From Variovorax paradoxus (lineage in GTDB: Bacteria > Pseudomonadota > Gammaproteobacteria > Burkholderiales > Burkholderiaceae_C), in contig NZ_JAGGNU010000051.1 in the NCBI RefSeq assembly GCF_018614915.1, positions 1 to 52,176 of the forward strand: a stretch of DNA of 52,176 nucleotides, read 5' to 3'. A program made the position numbers and the translations under genes. The notes beneath the pieces are model-generated. The model ran no database searches and was not told where the DNA came from. It saw nothing but the letters and a program-made list of their open reading frames with translations. Below are positions 9,738 through 16,899 of the stretch, in pieces. Each line of letters begins with the position of its first letter. Positions within the stretch are counted from its first letter, which is position 1.

Positions 9738-10645
9738 CCCTCCGGACTGGCTGGCAGGCCCTTCAGGTACAGGTAGAGCGCCTTCACGTCGGTGTCGTTC
9801 ATCTGGCCCAGCGATCCGAAGGGCATGACCTTGATCGGCGTGCCGTCGGGCCGCATGCCGGTCTTGAACATGCGCGCGAAGGCCTCGGCGTCGGCATAGC
9901 GCGTCATGGCCGTGCCTTCGCCCGGCGTCAGCCTGGCCGCCTCCGGCCAGTCGGGCGGGCCGCCCGGGATCTTGCCGCCGGCGAGCTTGGCGCCGTGGCA
10001 GCCCAGGCACATGTTGGCCACGTAGGCGCCGTGCGCCACGGTGACGCCGTCGGGCACCGGCTGTGCGGGCGCCAGCGTGTGGTCGATCTTCGAGGCCGCG
10101 TCATGCATCAGGCCGAAGCCGTAGAAGGCGCGCATCGGCAGCGGCAGGTCGAGCACCGCCGCGCCGCCCGCGGCCGGCTCCAGCTTGCGGACGTAGGCGA
10201 CCAGCGACGCGAGGTCTTCGTCGGTGAAGCGGTTGTAGTCCTCGCTCGGCATCACCATCAGCACGCGGCCGTTCCGGCCGACGCCGTGGCGGATGGCACG
10301 CACCCAGTCTTCCGGCGTGTAGCCGGCGACCACGCTGCCGGGGCCGGGGCTGATGTTGGGCCCGGCGATGCGCAGGCCCTTGCCGTCGTCGACGAACGTC
10401 CTGCCGTTGCCCTGGGCGCCGTGGCAGTCGACGCAGCCGCGCGAGGCGAAGAGATAGCGCCCGCGTTCCAGGGCGGCGGCGTCTTCGCGGAAGGGCACCG
10501 GCTTCACCGCGATGTCGAGCTTGCGCTGCATCTTGTGGCCGGCCAGGCGGTCGCCGGCGAACAGGGCGGCGGCTGCGAGCGCGATCAGGATCAGGAGCGC
10601 CAGCGCGATGCGTTTGAGCCAGCGCCGGGTGGTGGTGGTCGTCAT
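9734..10645 (-). CDS. membrane-anchored dihaem cytochrome c
   Basis: A 303-aa protein with an N-terminal signal anchor (RRWLKRIALALLILIALAAA) and two class I cytochrome c domains. The CXXCH motifs are CVDCH (about residue 91) and CLGCH (about 215). Distal Met candidates are in MPSEDY and MPFGSLG. It resembles subunits that pass electrons from periplasmic dehydrogenases to the respiratory chain. ATG 10645 has AAGAAGGAG upstream. It overlaps a 23-codon open frame by ATGA, indicating translational coupling. Its partner dehydrogenase is not present. Confidence 0.88.
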   Translation of the reverse strand: MTTTTTRRWLKRIALALLILIALAAAALFAGDRLAGHKMQRKLDIAVKPVPFREDAAALERGRYLFASRGCVDCHGAQGNGRTFVDDGKGLRIAGPNISPGPGSVVAGYTPEDWVRAIRHGVGRNGRVLMVMPSEDYNRFTDEDLASLVAYVRKLEPAAGGAAVLDLPLPMRAFYGFGLMHDAASKIDHTLAPAQPVPDGVTVAHGAYVANMCLGCHGAKLAGGKIPGGPPDWPEAARLTPGEGTAMTRYADAEAFARMFKTGMRPDGTPIKVMPFGSLGQMNDTDVKALYLYLKGLPASPEG

Positions 10646-10713
10646 GCGAGCTCCTTCTTCGGGCGCTGGGCGCCTTCAAAGACCAGATAGCCGAGGCGGA
10701 GATCGGGGGGCAT
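10642..10713 (-). pseudogene. 23-codon open frame, likely 5' remnant of a larger gene
   Basis: ATG 10713 has a good ribosome binding site (AAGGAAAG) and encodes MPPDLRLGYLVFEGAQRPKK, then ELA. The stop overlaps the cytochrome start. The LGYLVFE segment resembles the start of extradiol ring-cleavage dioxygenases of the vicinal oxygen chelate family (LGYLxFEV), after which the frame turns into unrelated sequence. I read it as the first 13 codons of such a gene joined to its downstream flank by an internal deletion. It could instead be a genuine leader peptide that couples translation to the cytochrome. Confidence 0.4.
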
Positions 10714-10768
10714 TGCAAACTTTCCTTAAAATGGAAGATGGATTCAAAAATGATGTATTCGTCTAAAA

Positions 10769-11464
10769 ATGAATGATGCTGTGAATTTCGGCATACCGTC
10801 AATACCACTTTTGCCAGAGGCCCTGGCCGAAAGTGTGTGGCGGCCTACGCCCGGCCTCGCGAAGCGCGAACGCACGCGGGTGCAGCTGGTGCAGGCGGCG
10901 ATCCGGGTCTTCACGGCGCGCGGCTTCGCCGGCGCCACCATGCAGGAGCTGGCGACGGTCGCCGGCATGACCACCGGCACGGTCTACAACCACTTCAAGA
11001 CCAAGGAGGAGGTGGCGAGCGCCGTCGCGCTCCTTTTGGCCGACACGCTGTGCCGCCGCATCGACGACAGCCAGCAAGGAATCACCGAGGGCGCGCAGCG
11101 CATGGCGATCGGCAACCAGCGCTACATCTGGTTGGCCGAGCAGAGCCCGCAGTGGGCGCTGATGATGCTGGACGTGGCAGCCGCGGCGCCCGAGCTGCTG
11201 CTGGAGATTCGCGACTACGTGCTGGCCGACCTGCGGCTGGGCGTGAAGCAGAAGGCCTTTCGCATTCCCAACGAGGCGGCGGCGATGGACCTGATCAACG
11301 GCACCGTCGCGCAGGCCATGCGCAGCGTGGCGCTCGGCCTCGCGCCGCCGAACCACGGCCGCGAGGTCGCGACCTGCGTGCTGCGCGGACTGGGCATGGA
11401 GTTCGCCGCGGCCAAGGAGGTCGCGCACCGGCCGCTGCCGCCGTTTCCACCCATGAGCGACTGA
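10769..11464 (+). CDS. TetR-family transcriptional regulator
   Basis: A 231-aa regulator. The helix-turn-helix (about residues 32-78) reads RVQLVQAAIRVFTARGFAG ... GMTTGTVYNHFKTKEEV, a textbook TetR N-domain, and the C-terminal ligand domain is family-variable. It is divergent from the 23-codon frame and cytochrome gene with an AT-rich 55-bp interval between them, so it probably controls that transcript. The ATG at 10769 is the only one before the helix-turn-helix; the long N-terminal arm of about 30 residues is somewhat unusual. Confidence 0.9.
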   Translation: MNDAVNFGIPSIPLLPEALAESVWRPTPGLAKRERTRVQLVQAAIRVFTARGFAGATMQELATVAGMTTGTVYNHFKTKEEVASAVALLLADTLCRRIDDSQQGITEGAQRMAIGNQRYIWLAEQSPQWALMMLDVAAAAPELLLEIRDYVLADLRLGVKQKAFRIPNEAAAMDLINGTVAQAMRSVALGLAPPNHGREVATCVLRGLGMEFAAAKEVAHRPLPPFPPMSD

Positions 11465-11476
11465 AAATATCGCTTG

Positions 11477-11502
11477 ATATTAGATCGTGTGCGATCTAAT
11501 AT
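11477..11502. promoter_or_regulatory. OhrR-type operator, site 1 (autoregulation)
   Basis: A perfect palindrome with 11-bp arms, ATATTAGATCG and its complement, around TGTG. It ends 7 bp before the MarR/OhrR ATG at 11510. The core ATCGTGTGCGAT is repeated exactly, in the opposite orientation, at 12029-12040 before the hydrolase gene. Binding by the adjacent regulator is inferred from position and repetition. Confidence 0.75.
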
Positions 11503-11509
11503 TCCGCCC

Positions 11510-11986
11510 ATGCCTTCCAAGCGCTCTTCCGCCAAGCCGGCCGCCTCGCAAGACGGCGCGTCGCTGCTGCTCGGCGACCAGCTGTGCTTCACGCTCTACT
11601 CGACGATGCTGAGCCTCAACAAGGTCTATCGCGGCCTGTTGCGCGATCTGGACCTGACCTACCTGCAATACCTGGTCATGCTGGTGCTGTGGGAGCAGGA
11701 CGGCGTGAACGTCTCCGAGATCTGCACCCGGCTGTCCCTGGAGACCACCACCCTCACTCCGCTGCTGAAGCGGCTGGAAGTGCGCGGCCTGGTCCAGAGA
11801 GCACGTTCGGCATCGGACGAGCGGCAGGTCATCGTCTCGCTGGCCCCGGCCGGACGCGCGCTTCGCGCGAAGGCCCGGTCCCTCCCGGGCCGCGTCGCGC
11901 AGGCGATGGAACTCTCGCCCAGCGAGATCGTGGCCTTGCGCAACCAGCTGCAGAGCCTGCGCTCGAGCCTCGACAGGAACGCGTGA
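11510..11986 (+). CDS. ohrR: OhrR-like MarR-family redox regulator
   Basis: A 158-aa winged-helix repressor. LLLGDQLCFTLYST places a cysteine at residue 26, where OhrR proteins carry the reactive cysteine that senses organic peroxides. The wing region reads RARSASDERQVIVSLAPAGRAL, as in the family, and the recognition helix includes SLETTTLTPLLKRLE. An upstream TTG at 11474 lies inside the palindromic operator, so ATG 11510 is chosen. The hydrolase 110 bp downstream carries the same operator core and is the likely target. Peroxide response is inferred from the conserved cysteine. Confidence 0.85.
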   Translation: MPSKRSSAKPAASQDGASLLLGDQLCFTLYSTMLSLNKVYRGLLRDLDLTYLQYLVMLVLWEQDGVNVSEICTRLSLETTTLTPLLKRLEVRGLVQRARSASDERQVIVSLAPAGRALRAKARSLPGRVAQAMELSPSEIVALRNQLQSLRSSLDRNA

Positions 11987-12021
11987 TGTCCTGCTTCGTT
12001 CGTTCTCCTGTGCGCCCGTAC

Positions 12022-12047
12022 CAAATACATCGCACACGATATTAAGT
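12022..12047. promoter_or_regulatory. OhrR-type operator, site 2 (upstream of hydrolase)
   Basis: The 12-mer ATCGCACACGAT at 12029-12040 is the exact reverse complement of the core of site 1, with partial extension of the arms (ATTA on the right). It lies 56 bp before the hydrolase ATG, in AT-rich promoter-like sequence. Confidence 0.7.
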
Positions 12048-12096
12048 CATGCGATATTTATTCCCCTCCCCGCATCCGTCACAGAAGGAATGCACC

Positions 12097-13092
12097 ATGT
12101 CCGCAAACAATACAAACTCTCCCATCCCGACGACCCGCCGCAGCCTGCTGGTCGGCGGCGCTTCCATCGCGGCCGGCGCCCTCGTGGCAACCGGCTTCTC
12201 CCAGGCGGCATCTGCCGCTTCCACCACCGGCGCAACCCAAGCCTCTTCGAAAGGAACCCGCACCATGAGCAACACCATCGTCACCAAGGACGGCACCCAG
12301 CTTTACTTCAAGGATTGGGGCTCCGGCCAGCCCGTCGTGTTCAGCCACGGCTGGCCGCTCGATTCGGACAGCTGGGAATCGCAGATGCTGTTCCTGGCGT
12401 CGCAGGGCTTTCGCACGGTCGCGCATGACCGCCGCGGCCACGGCCGCTCGAGCCAGCCCTGGAACGGCAACGACATGGACACCTATGCGGACGACCTGGC
12501 GACGGTGATCGAAACGCTCGACCTGAAGAACGTGGTGCTGGTCGGCTTCTCGACCGGCGGCGGCGAAGTCGCGCGCTACATCGGCCGCCACGGCACCAAG
12601 CGCGTCGCCAAGGCCGCGCTGATCTCGGCCGTGCCGCCACTGATGCTGAAGACCGCCGCCAACCCGGGCGGCCTGCCGATGGAGGTGTTCGACGGCTTGC
12701 GCGCGGCGCAGCTCGCGAACCGCTCGCAGTTCTACAAGGACGTTCCCTCGGGCCCCTTCTTCGGCTTCAACCGGCCGGGCGCCAAGGTGTCGCAGGGCTT
12801 GATCGACTCGTGGTGGGCGCAGGGCATGCTCGGCGGCCACAAGAACACCTACGACTCGATCAAGGCGTTTTCGGAAACCGACTTCACCGAAGACCTGAAG
12901 AAGTTCGACGTGCCGACGTTGATCGTGCACGGCGACGACGACCAGATCGTGCCGATCGGCGCCGCGGGCCTGGCTTCCGCCAAGCTGGTGAAGAACAACA
13001 AGCTGATCGTCTACCCGGGCGCGCCGCACGGCCTGACCGACACGCACAAGGACAAGTTCAACGCCGACCTGCTGGCGTTCATCAAGTCCTGA
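12097..13092 (+). CDS. Tat-exported alpha/beta hydrolase (non-haem chloroperoxidase-like)
   Basis: A 331-aa protein. The N-terminus has a twin-arginine signal (TTRRSLLVGGASIAAGAL). The alpha/beta hydrolase domain begins near residue 57. The nucleophile elbow is GFSTGG (Ser152), the acid lies in HGDDDQIVP and the catalytic His is in PGAPHG (His311). It resembles cofactor-free haloperoxidase/perhydrolase proteins, many of which act as esterases. ATG 12097 follows AGAAGGAA. The shared operator core links it to the OhrR-like regulator, so a role in organic-peroxide or peracid metabolism is plausible. Native substrate unknown. Confidence 0.88.
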   Translation: MSANNTNSPIPTTRRSLLVGGASIAAGALVATGFSQAASAASTTGATQASSKGTRTMSNTIVTKDGTQLYFKDWGSGQPVVFSHGWPLDSDSWESQMLFLASQGFRTVAHDRRGHGRSSQPWNGNDMDTYADDLATVIETLDLKNVVLVGFSTGGGEVARYIGRHGTKRVAKAALISAVPPLMLKTAANPGGLPMEVFDGLRAAQLANRSQFYKDVPSGPFFGFNRPGAKVSQGLIDSWWAQGMLGGHKNTYDSIKAFSETDFTEDLKKFDVPTLIVHGDDDQIVPIGAAGLASAKLVKNNKLIVYPGAPHGLTDTHKDKFNADLLAFIKS

Positions 13093-13414
13093 GGGGCGCG
13101 GCGTGCTGGTCGAGCGGCGGGCAGTTCCAGCCCAGCAGTTCGGCCAGCCGCTGCACGATCCAGCCGGCTTCGGCCGCCGAGACGCCGGCGTCGGGCGAGC
13201 TCAGGCCCGCATGGATGCGCACCAGGATCTCGCCCTCCGACGGCACTTCGACGTGGTGCAGCAGCTGCGCGTGCTGCACCAGGTGGTTGGCCAGGTCCTC
13301 GCACACCTCGTAGCGCGCCCGCACCGTCGCCAGCGGTTCGCAGAGGCGCTGCCTCGCGTCCATATGGATCGCGAAGAAGGAGGGCGGGATATGGATCTGG
13401 TAGTCGTCGGACAT
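13082..13414 (-). CDS. small conserved protein (family sometimes called 'ATPase with chaperone activity')
   Basis: A 110-aa soluble protein (MSDDYQIHIPPSFFAIHMD ... ARYEVCEDLANHL ... AEAGWIVQRLAELLGW). The pattern IPPSF, RYExCEDxA and WxVxRLAELLGW matches a small betaproteobacterial family that databases label ATPase with chaperone activity, although I see no Walker motif here. Its 3' end overlaps the hydrolase stop by 11 bp. The ATG at 13414 directly abuts a terminator hairpin and has no visible ribosome binding site, which is odd. Confidence 0.6.
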   Translation of the reverse strand: MSDDYQIHIPPSFFAIHMDARQRLCEPLATVRARYEVCEDLANHLVQHAQLLHHVEVPSEGEILVRIHAGLSSPDAGVSAAEAGWIVQRLAELLGWNCPPLDQHAAPLRT

Positions 13415-13438
13415 GAAAAACGCGCCCGAAGGCGCGTG
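13415..13438 (-). terminator. intrinsic terminator of the dbpA operon
   Basis: Read on the minus strand: ACGCGCC, a TTCG tetraloop, GGCGCGT, then TTTT. A 7-bp GC stem with a stable UUCG-type loop and a U-run, placed after the 56-aa gene. Confidence 0.85.
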
Positions 13439-13469
13439 TTCCGGAGCTCGAAAAAGCAGGAAAGGCCGT

Positions 13470-13640
13470 TCAGCCGCCCTTCTTGGCCCGCTTGCCGGGG
13501 TTCTTCTTACTGCGCGTTGCGGTACCGCGCTCGAGGCTGACCTTCTGGCCTCCGCCCGTGCGGGGGGTGGTGTAGCCGGGCATCGGAACGGGCTTGGGAG
13601 TGGCGATGCGGTCTGCCTCGGTGCGGATTTTCTTGGTCAT
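13470..13640 (-). CDS. small basic protein of unknown function
   Basis: A 56-aa, Lys/Arg/Gly/Pro-rich protein (MTKKIRTEADRIATPKPVPM ... ending SKKNPGKRAKKGG). It probably binds nucleic acid or ribosomes by charge, but no domain is recognised. It lies 36 bp after dbpA in the same direction and before a strong terminator, so it is the last gene of that operon. The ATG at 13640 is preferred over the longer frame because the upstream part lies in the intergenic gap. Confidence 0.6.
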   Translation of the reverse strand: MTKKIRTEADRIATPKPVPMPGYTTPRTGGGQKVSLERGTATRSKKNPGKRAKKGG

Positions 13641-13676
13641 GAGAAAGCTCGGATGAAAAGTGGTCGAAGGGCGCAA

Positions 13677-15074
13677 TTAGGCCACATCGTCGAGTAGCCG
13701 TACCTTCACGGTCTTTCCCTTGACGCGGCCGGTGGAGAGCTTGTGCACGGCCTCGCGCGCGATGCGCCGGTCGACCGCCACGTAGGTCGAGAACTCGTTG
13801 ACGTTGATCTTGCCCACCTGCTCCTTGGTGAAGCCCGCCTCGCCGGTCAGCGCGCCCAACACGTCGCCGGCGCGGATCTTCTCCTTGCGGCCGCCGATGA
13901 TCTGCAGCGTGGCCATCGGCGGCTGCAGGGGTTCCGCCTGGGCGGGGACCAGCTCGGCCAGCGGATGCCATTCGGATTCGCGGCCCTGCAGCTGCTCGAT
14001 CTTTCCGACGCTGCCCATCTCGTCCATGCCTGCGAGATTGAGGGCCAGGCCCTCGGCCTCGCCGCGGCCGGTGCGGCCGATGCGGTGGATGTGGACCTCG
14101 GGATCGGGCGTGACGTCGACGTTGATCACGGCTTCGAGCTGCGCGATGTCGAGCCCGCGCGCGGCCACGTCGGTGGCGACCAGCACCGAGCAGCTGCGGT
14201 TGGCGAACTGCACCAGTACCTGGTCGCGCTCGCGCTGCTCGAGTTCGCCGAACAGTGCCAGCGCGCTGAAGCCCTGGGCCTGCAACACCTGGACCAGGTC
14301 GCGGCACTGCTGCTTGGTGTTGCAGAAGGCCAGCGTGCTCGACGGCCGGAAGTGGTTCAGGAGCAGGCTCACGGCGTGCAGCCGTTCGCTGTCCTTCACC
14401 TCGTACCAGCGCTGGCGGATCTTGCCTTCCTCGTGCTGCGCCTGCACCGTGATCTGCTGCGGGTTCTTCATGAACTGCGCGCTGAGCTTGGCGATGCCTT
14501 CGGGGTAGGTGGCGGAGAAGAGCAGCGTCTGGCGCTCCTTGGGGCACAGCCGCGCGACCTTCGCGATGTCGTCGAAGAAGCCCATGTCGAGCATGCGATC
14601 GGCCTCGTCGAGCACCAGCGTGTTGAGCGCCGCGAGATCGAGGCTGCCGCGGTCGAGGTGATCCATGACGCGGCCCGGCGTGCCGACCACGATGTGCGCG
14701 CCGTGCTCCAGGCTGGCGAGCTGCCCGCGCAGCGCGACGCCGCCGCAGAGCGTGACCACCTTGATGTTTTCCTCGGCGCGCGCCAGGCGGCGGATTTCGG
14801 TCGTCACTTGGTCGGCCAATTCGCGCGTCGGGCACAGCACCATCGCCTGCACCGCGAAGCGGCGCGCATTGAGATTGGCCAGGAGCGCCAGCGCGAAGGC
14901 GGCGGTCTTGCCGCTGCCGGTCTTGGCTTGCGCGATCAGGTCGCGGCCGAGCAGCGCCGGCGGCAGGCTGGCCGCCTGGATCGGCGTCATCTGCAGGTAG
15001 CCGAGCTGCTTCAGGTTCGCCAATGCCTGCGGCGTGAGCGGCAGCGCGCCGAAGTCGGTAGCAGGACCTGTCAC
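13677..15074 (-). CDS. dbpA: DEAD-box ATP-dependent RNA helicase DbpA
   Basis: A 465-aa RNA helicase that acts on 23S rRNA during large-subunit assembly. The motifs appear in order: Q motif (MTPIQAASLP), AKTGSGKT, PTRELADQV, VGTPGRVMDH, VLDEADRML, SAT, VATDVAARGLD and HRIGRTGRG. The last 75 or so residues (IGGRKEKIRAGDVLGALTG ... GKTVKVRLL) form the DbpA-type RNA-binding domain that separates it from other DEAD-box proteins. An infA-type gene lies 10 bp upstream, so both ribosome-related genes are probably cotranscribed. Confidence 0.93.
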   Translation of the reverse strand: MTGPATDFGALPLTPQALANLKQLGYLQMTPIQAASLPPALLGRDLIAQAKTGSGKTAAFALALLANLNARRFAVQAMVLCPTRELADQVTTEIRRLARAEENIKVVTLCGGVALRGQLASLEHGAHIVVGTPGRVMDHLDRGSLDLAALNTLVLDEADRMLDMGFFDDIAKVARLCPKERQTLLFSATYPEGIAKLSAQFMKNPQQITVQAQHEEGKIRQRWYEVKDSERLHAVSLLLNHFRPSSTLAFCNTKQQCRDLVQVLQAQGFSALALFGELEQRERDQVLVQFANRSCSVLVATDVAARGLDIAQLEAVINVDVTPDPEVHIHRIGRTGRGEAEGLALNLAGMDEMGSVGKIEQLQGRESEWHPLAELVPAQAEPLQPPMATLQIIGGRKEKIRAGDVLGALTGEAGFTKEQVGKINVNEFSTYVAVDRRIAREAVHKLSTGRVKGKTVKVRLLDDVA

Positions 15075-15084
15075 GACAAGAGGA

Positions 15085-15354
15085 TCAGCGGCGCTGCGAG
15101 TTGTTGCCGCTGTTGACCGGCGGCGGGCCGCGGCGTTCCAGGTGGCGGAAGGTGATGCGGCCCTTGGTCAGGTCGTAGGGCGACAGCTCCAGCGACACCT
15201 TGTCGCCGGCCAGGATGCGGATGTGGTGCTTGCGCATCTTGCCGCCGCTGTAGGCGATCAGCTGGTGACCGTTGTCCAGGGTCACGCGGTAGCGGGAATC
15301 GGGCAGCACTTCGGTGACTGCGCCGTTCATTTCGATCAGTTCTTCCTTGGGCAT
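15085..15354 (-). CDS. infA: translation initiation factor IF-1
   Basis: An 89-aa S1-like OB-fold protein: MPKEELIEMNGAVTEVLPD, then RVTLDNGH, YSGGKMRKHHIRILAGDKV and LSPYDLTKGRITFR. The body matches the 72-aa E. coli IF-1, with an added basic, Asn-rich tail as in other betaproteobacterial second copies. ATG 15354 has an AGAGG ribosome binding site. Betaproteobacteria usually have another infA in the ribosomal protein operon, so this is probably the second one, linked to dbpA and perhaps cold response. Confidence 0.92.
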   Translation of the reverse strand: MPKEELIEMNGAVTEVLPDSRYRVTLDNGHQLIAYSGGKMRKHHIRILAGDKVSLELSPYDLTKGRITFRHLERRGPPPVNSGNNSQRR

Positions 15355-15852
15355 GAGGACCTCTGAATGTTGTGCGGATGGTTCAAAACGGGCGCCTGCG
15401 CAGTGCGACGCCGCAATGCGCGAATAACAGTGACACGGGCGCAGGCCGGCCGGAATTGGCGCCCACCGGAGCGGACAGCGCGCGCTATTCGCTTCAACAA
15501 GTACGAAGGCAGTGGTGGCAATCATGGGCGCCCGGTCTGGCGCACCAACACACTGTGAGGCCGGCTTGCAAGTGAGGCCCGGAGATTCCGGGTCAGCCGG
15601 CGAGTGACGAAATACTTCGTCGGGTATCGAAACGAACCCCGCATTCTAACCGAGATGGTATGACTGTTGCTTGGCAATACGCTTTCCGAACGAAGCGAAG
15701 AGCGGCAGTTGCCGCACTTCCTGGGATGGCAGCTATCGAAAACGTAGCGGCGTGGAGCAGCAGCATGGGGGTGGGGTTGATGCAGCGCGGCACTTGCGAG
15801 CCGATCGCTTGCGGCGCACCATCACACTCACTTCGTTCCGAGGAGCGCGGCC
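15355..15852. other. 498-bp intergenic region without a supported gene
   Basis: It lies between the divergent infA and HtrA-like genes. Short open frames here have no ribosome binding site and no recognisable product. It presumably holds both promoters. I see no tRNA, riboswitch or convincing terminator. Confidence 0.5.
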
Positions 15853-16899
15853 ATGAAGACCCAGGAATCGCCCCGATGGCTGTGGGCGTTCGTCGCCAGC
15901 GTCCTCTGGATGTTCGCGCTGCCTGCCACCCACGCCGCCGGCGGCGCGCCGCGCCAGGCCGAAGCCGCATCCCCGCAGGTCAAGGCCCTGCAGCGCGCAG
16001 GCGATGCGGTCGTCGCGCTGCGTGTCACCGCGACCGAGGATGCCACCTCGGCCGACAGCCTTGGCATGCGGCGATCGGGCTCCGGGGTGGTGATCGGGCC
16101 CGACGGGCTGATCCTCACCATCGGCTATCTGCTGCTGGAAGCCGAGACCATCGAAGTCATCACCCAGGACGATCGCACGCTTCCCGCGCGTCAGGTCGCC
16201 TATGACCTCGCGACCGGCTTCGGCCTGCTGCGCCCGCTGGTGCCGCTGCGCGGCATCGAGCCGGTGCCGCTGGCAGGTGTCGCCGGGCTGGTGCCGGGTG
16301 AGCCGCTGCTGGTCGCCACCGGCAGCAGCAGCGGCACCGAGGTGGGCTTCACGCGCCTGGTCGCGACGCGGCCCTTCTCCGGTTATTGGGAGTACCACAT
16401 CGAATCGGCGATCTTCACCAGCCCGCCCGTGGCCAACCACAGCGGCGCCCCGCTCTTCAACCGCAACGGCGAGCTGCTCGGCATCGGCAGCCTGTTCGTG
16501 CTGGAAGCCGCAGCCAATGGCACGCTGCCGGGCAACATGTTCGTGCCGGTCGAGTTGCTGCGTCCCGTGCTGGCCGAGATGCAGTCCACCGGCAGCACGC
16601 GCGCGAGCGTCCGGCCATGGCTCGGCCTGTCGTCTTCGGAGCGCGACGGCCATGTGCAGATCGTGCGCGTGGACCGGCAAGGGCCTGCGCTGGCGGCCGG
16701 GCTTCGGCCCGGCGACGTGGTGCTGGAGATCGACGGCATCGAGGTCGCGACGCTCGAGTCCTTCTACAAGCAGCTCTGGAAGCGGCCGACGCCCGATGCG
16801 GAGGTGGAGCTCACGGTGCAGCAGGGCTCGGAGACCCGCAAGGTCCGCGTCCAGGCGGTGGACCGCTTGCGCACCTTGCGCAAGCCCGCTGGCATCTAG
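15853..16899 (+). CDS. HtrA/DegP-like trypsin-fold protein with PDZ domain, catalytic triad degenerate
   Basis: A 348-aa exported protein with a signal peptide at residues 1-29 (ending ATHA). The trypsin-fold domain follows the HtrA pattern, but where active enzymes read LTNNHVV this one reads LTIGYLL (His replaced by Tyr), and where they read DPxTDLAVL it reads DLATGFGLL (Asp replaced by Gly). The serine loop is NHSGAPLFN, so the serine remains. A PDZ domain occupies roughly residues 250-335 (VDRQGPALAAGLRPGDVVLEIDG). Proteolysis is therefore unlikely; a binding or scaffold role is the better guess. ATG 15853 follows GAGG. It is convergent with the PepSY gene, with stops overlapping by 4 bp. 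Confidence 0.88.
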   Translation: MKTQESPRWLWAFVASVLWMFALPATHAAGGAPRQAEAASPQVKALQRAGDAVVALRVTATEDATSADSLGMRRSGSGVVIGPDGLILTIGYLLLEAETIEVITQDDRTLPARQVAYDLATGFGLLRPLVPLRGIEPVPLAGVAGLVPGEPLLVATGSSSGTEVGFTRLVATRPFSGYWEYHIESAIFTSPPVANHSGAPLFNRNGELLGIGSLFVLEAAANGTLPGNMFVPVELLRPVLAEMQSTGSTRASVRPWLGLSSSERDGHVQIVRVDRQGPALAAGLRPGDVVLEIDGIEVATLESFYKQLWKRPTPDAEVELTVQQGSETRKVRVQAVDRLRTLRKPAGI

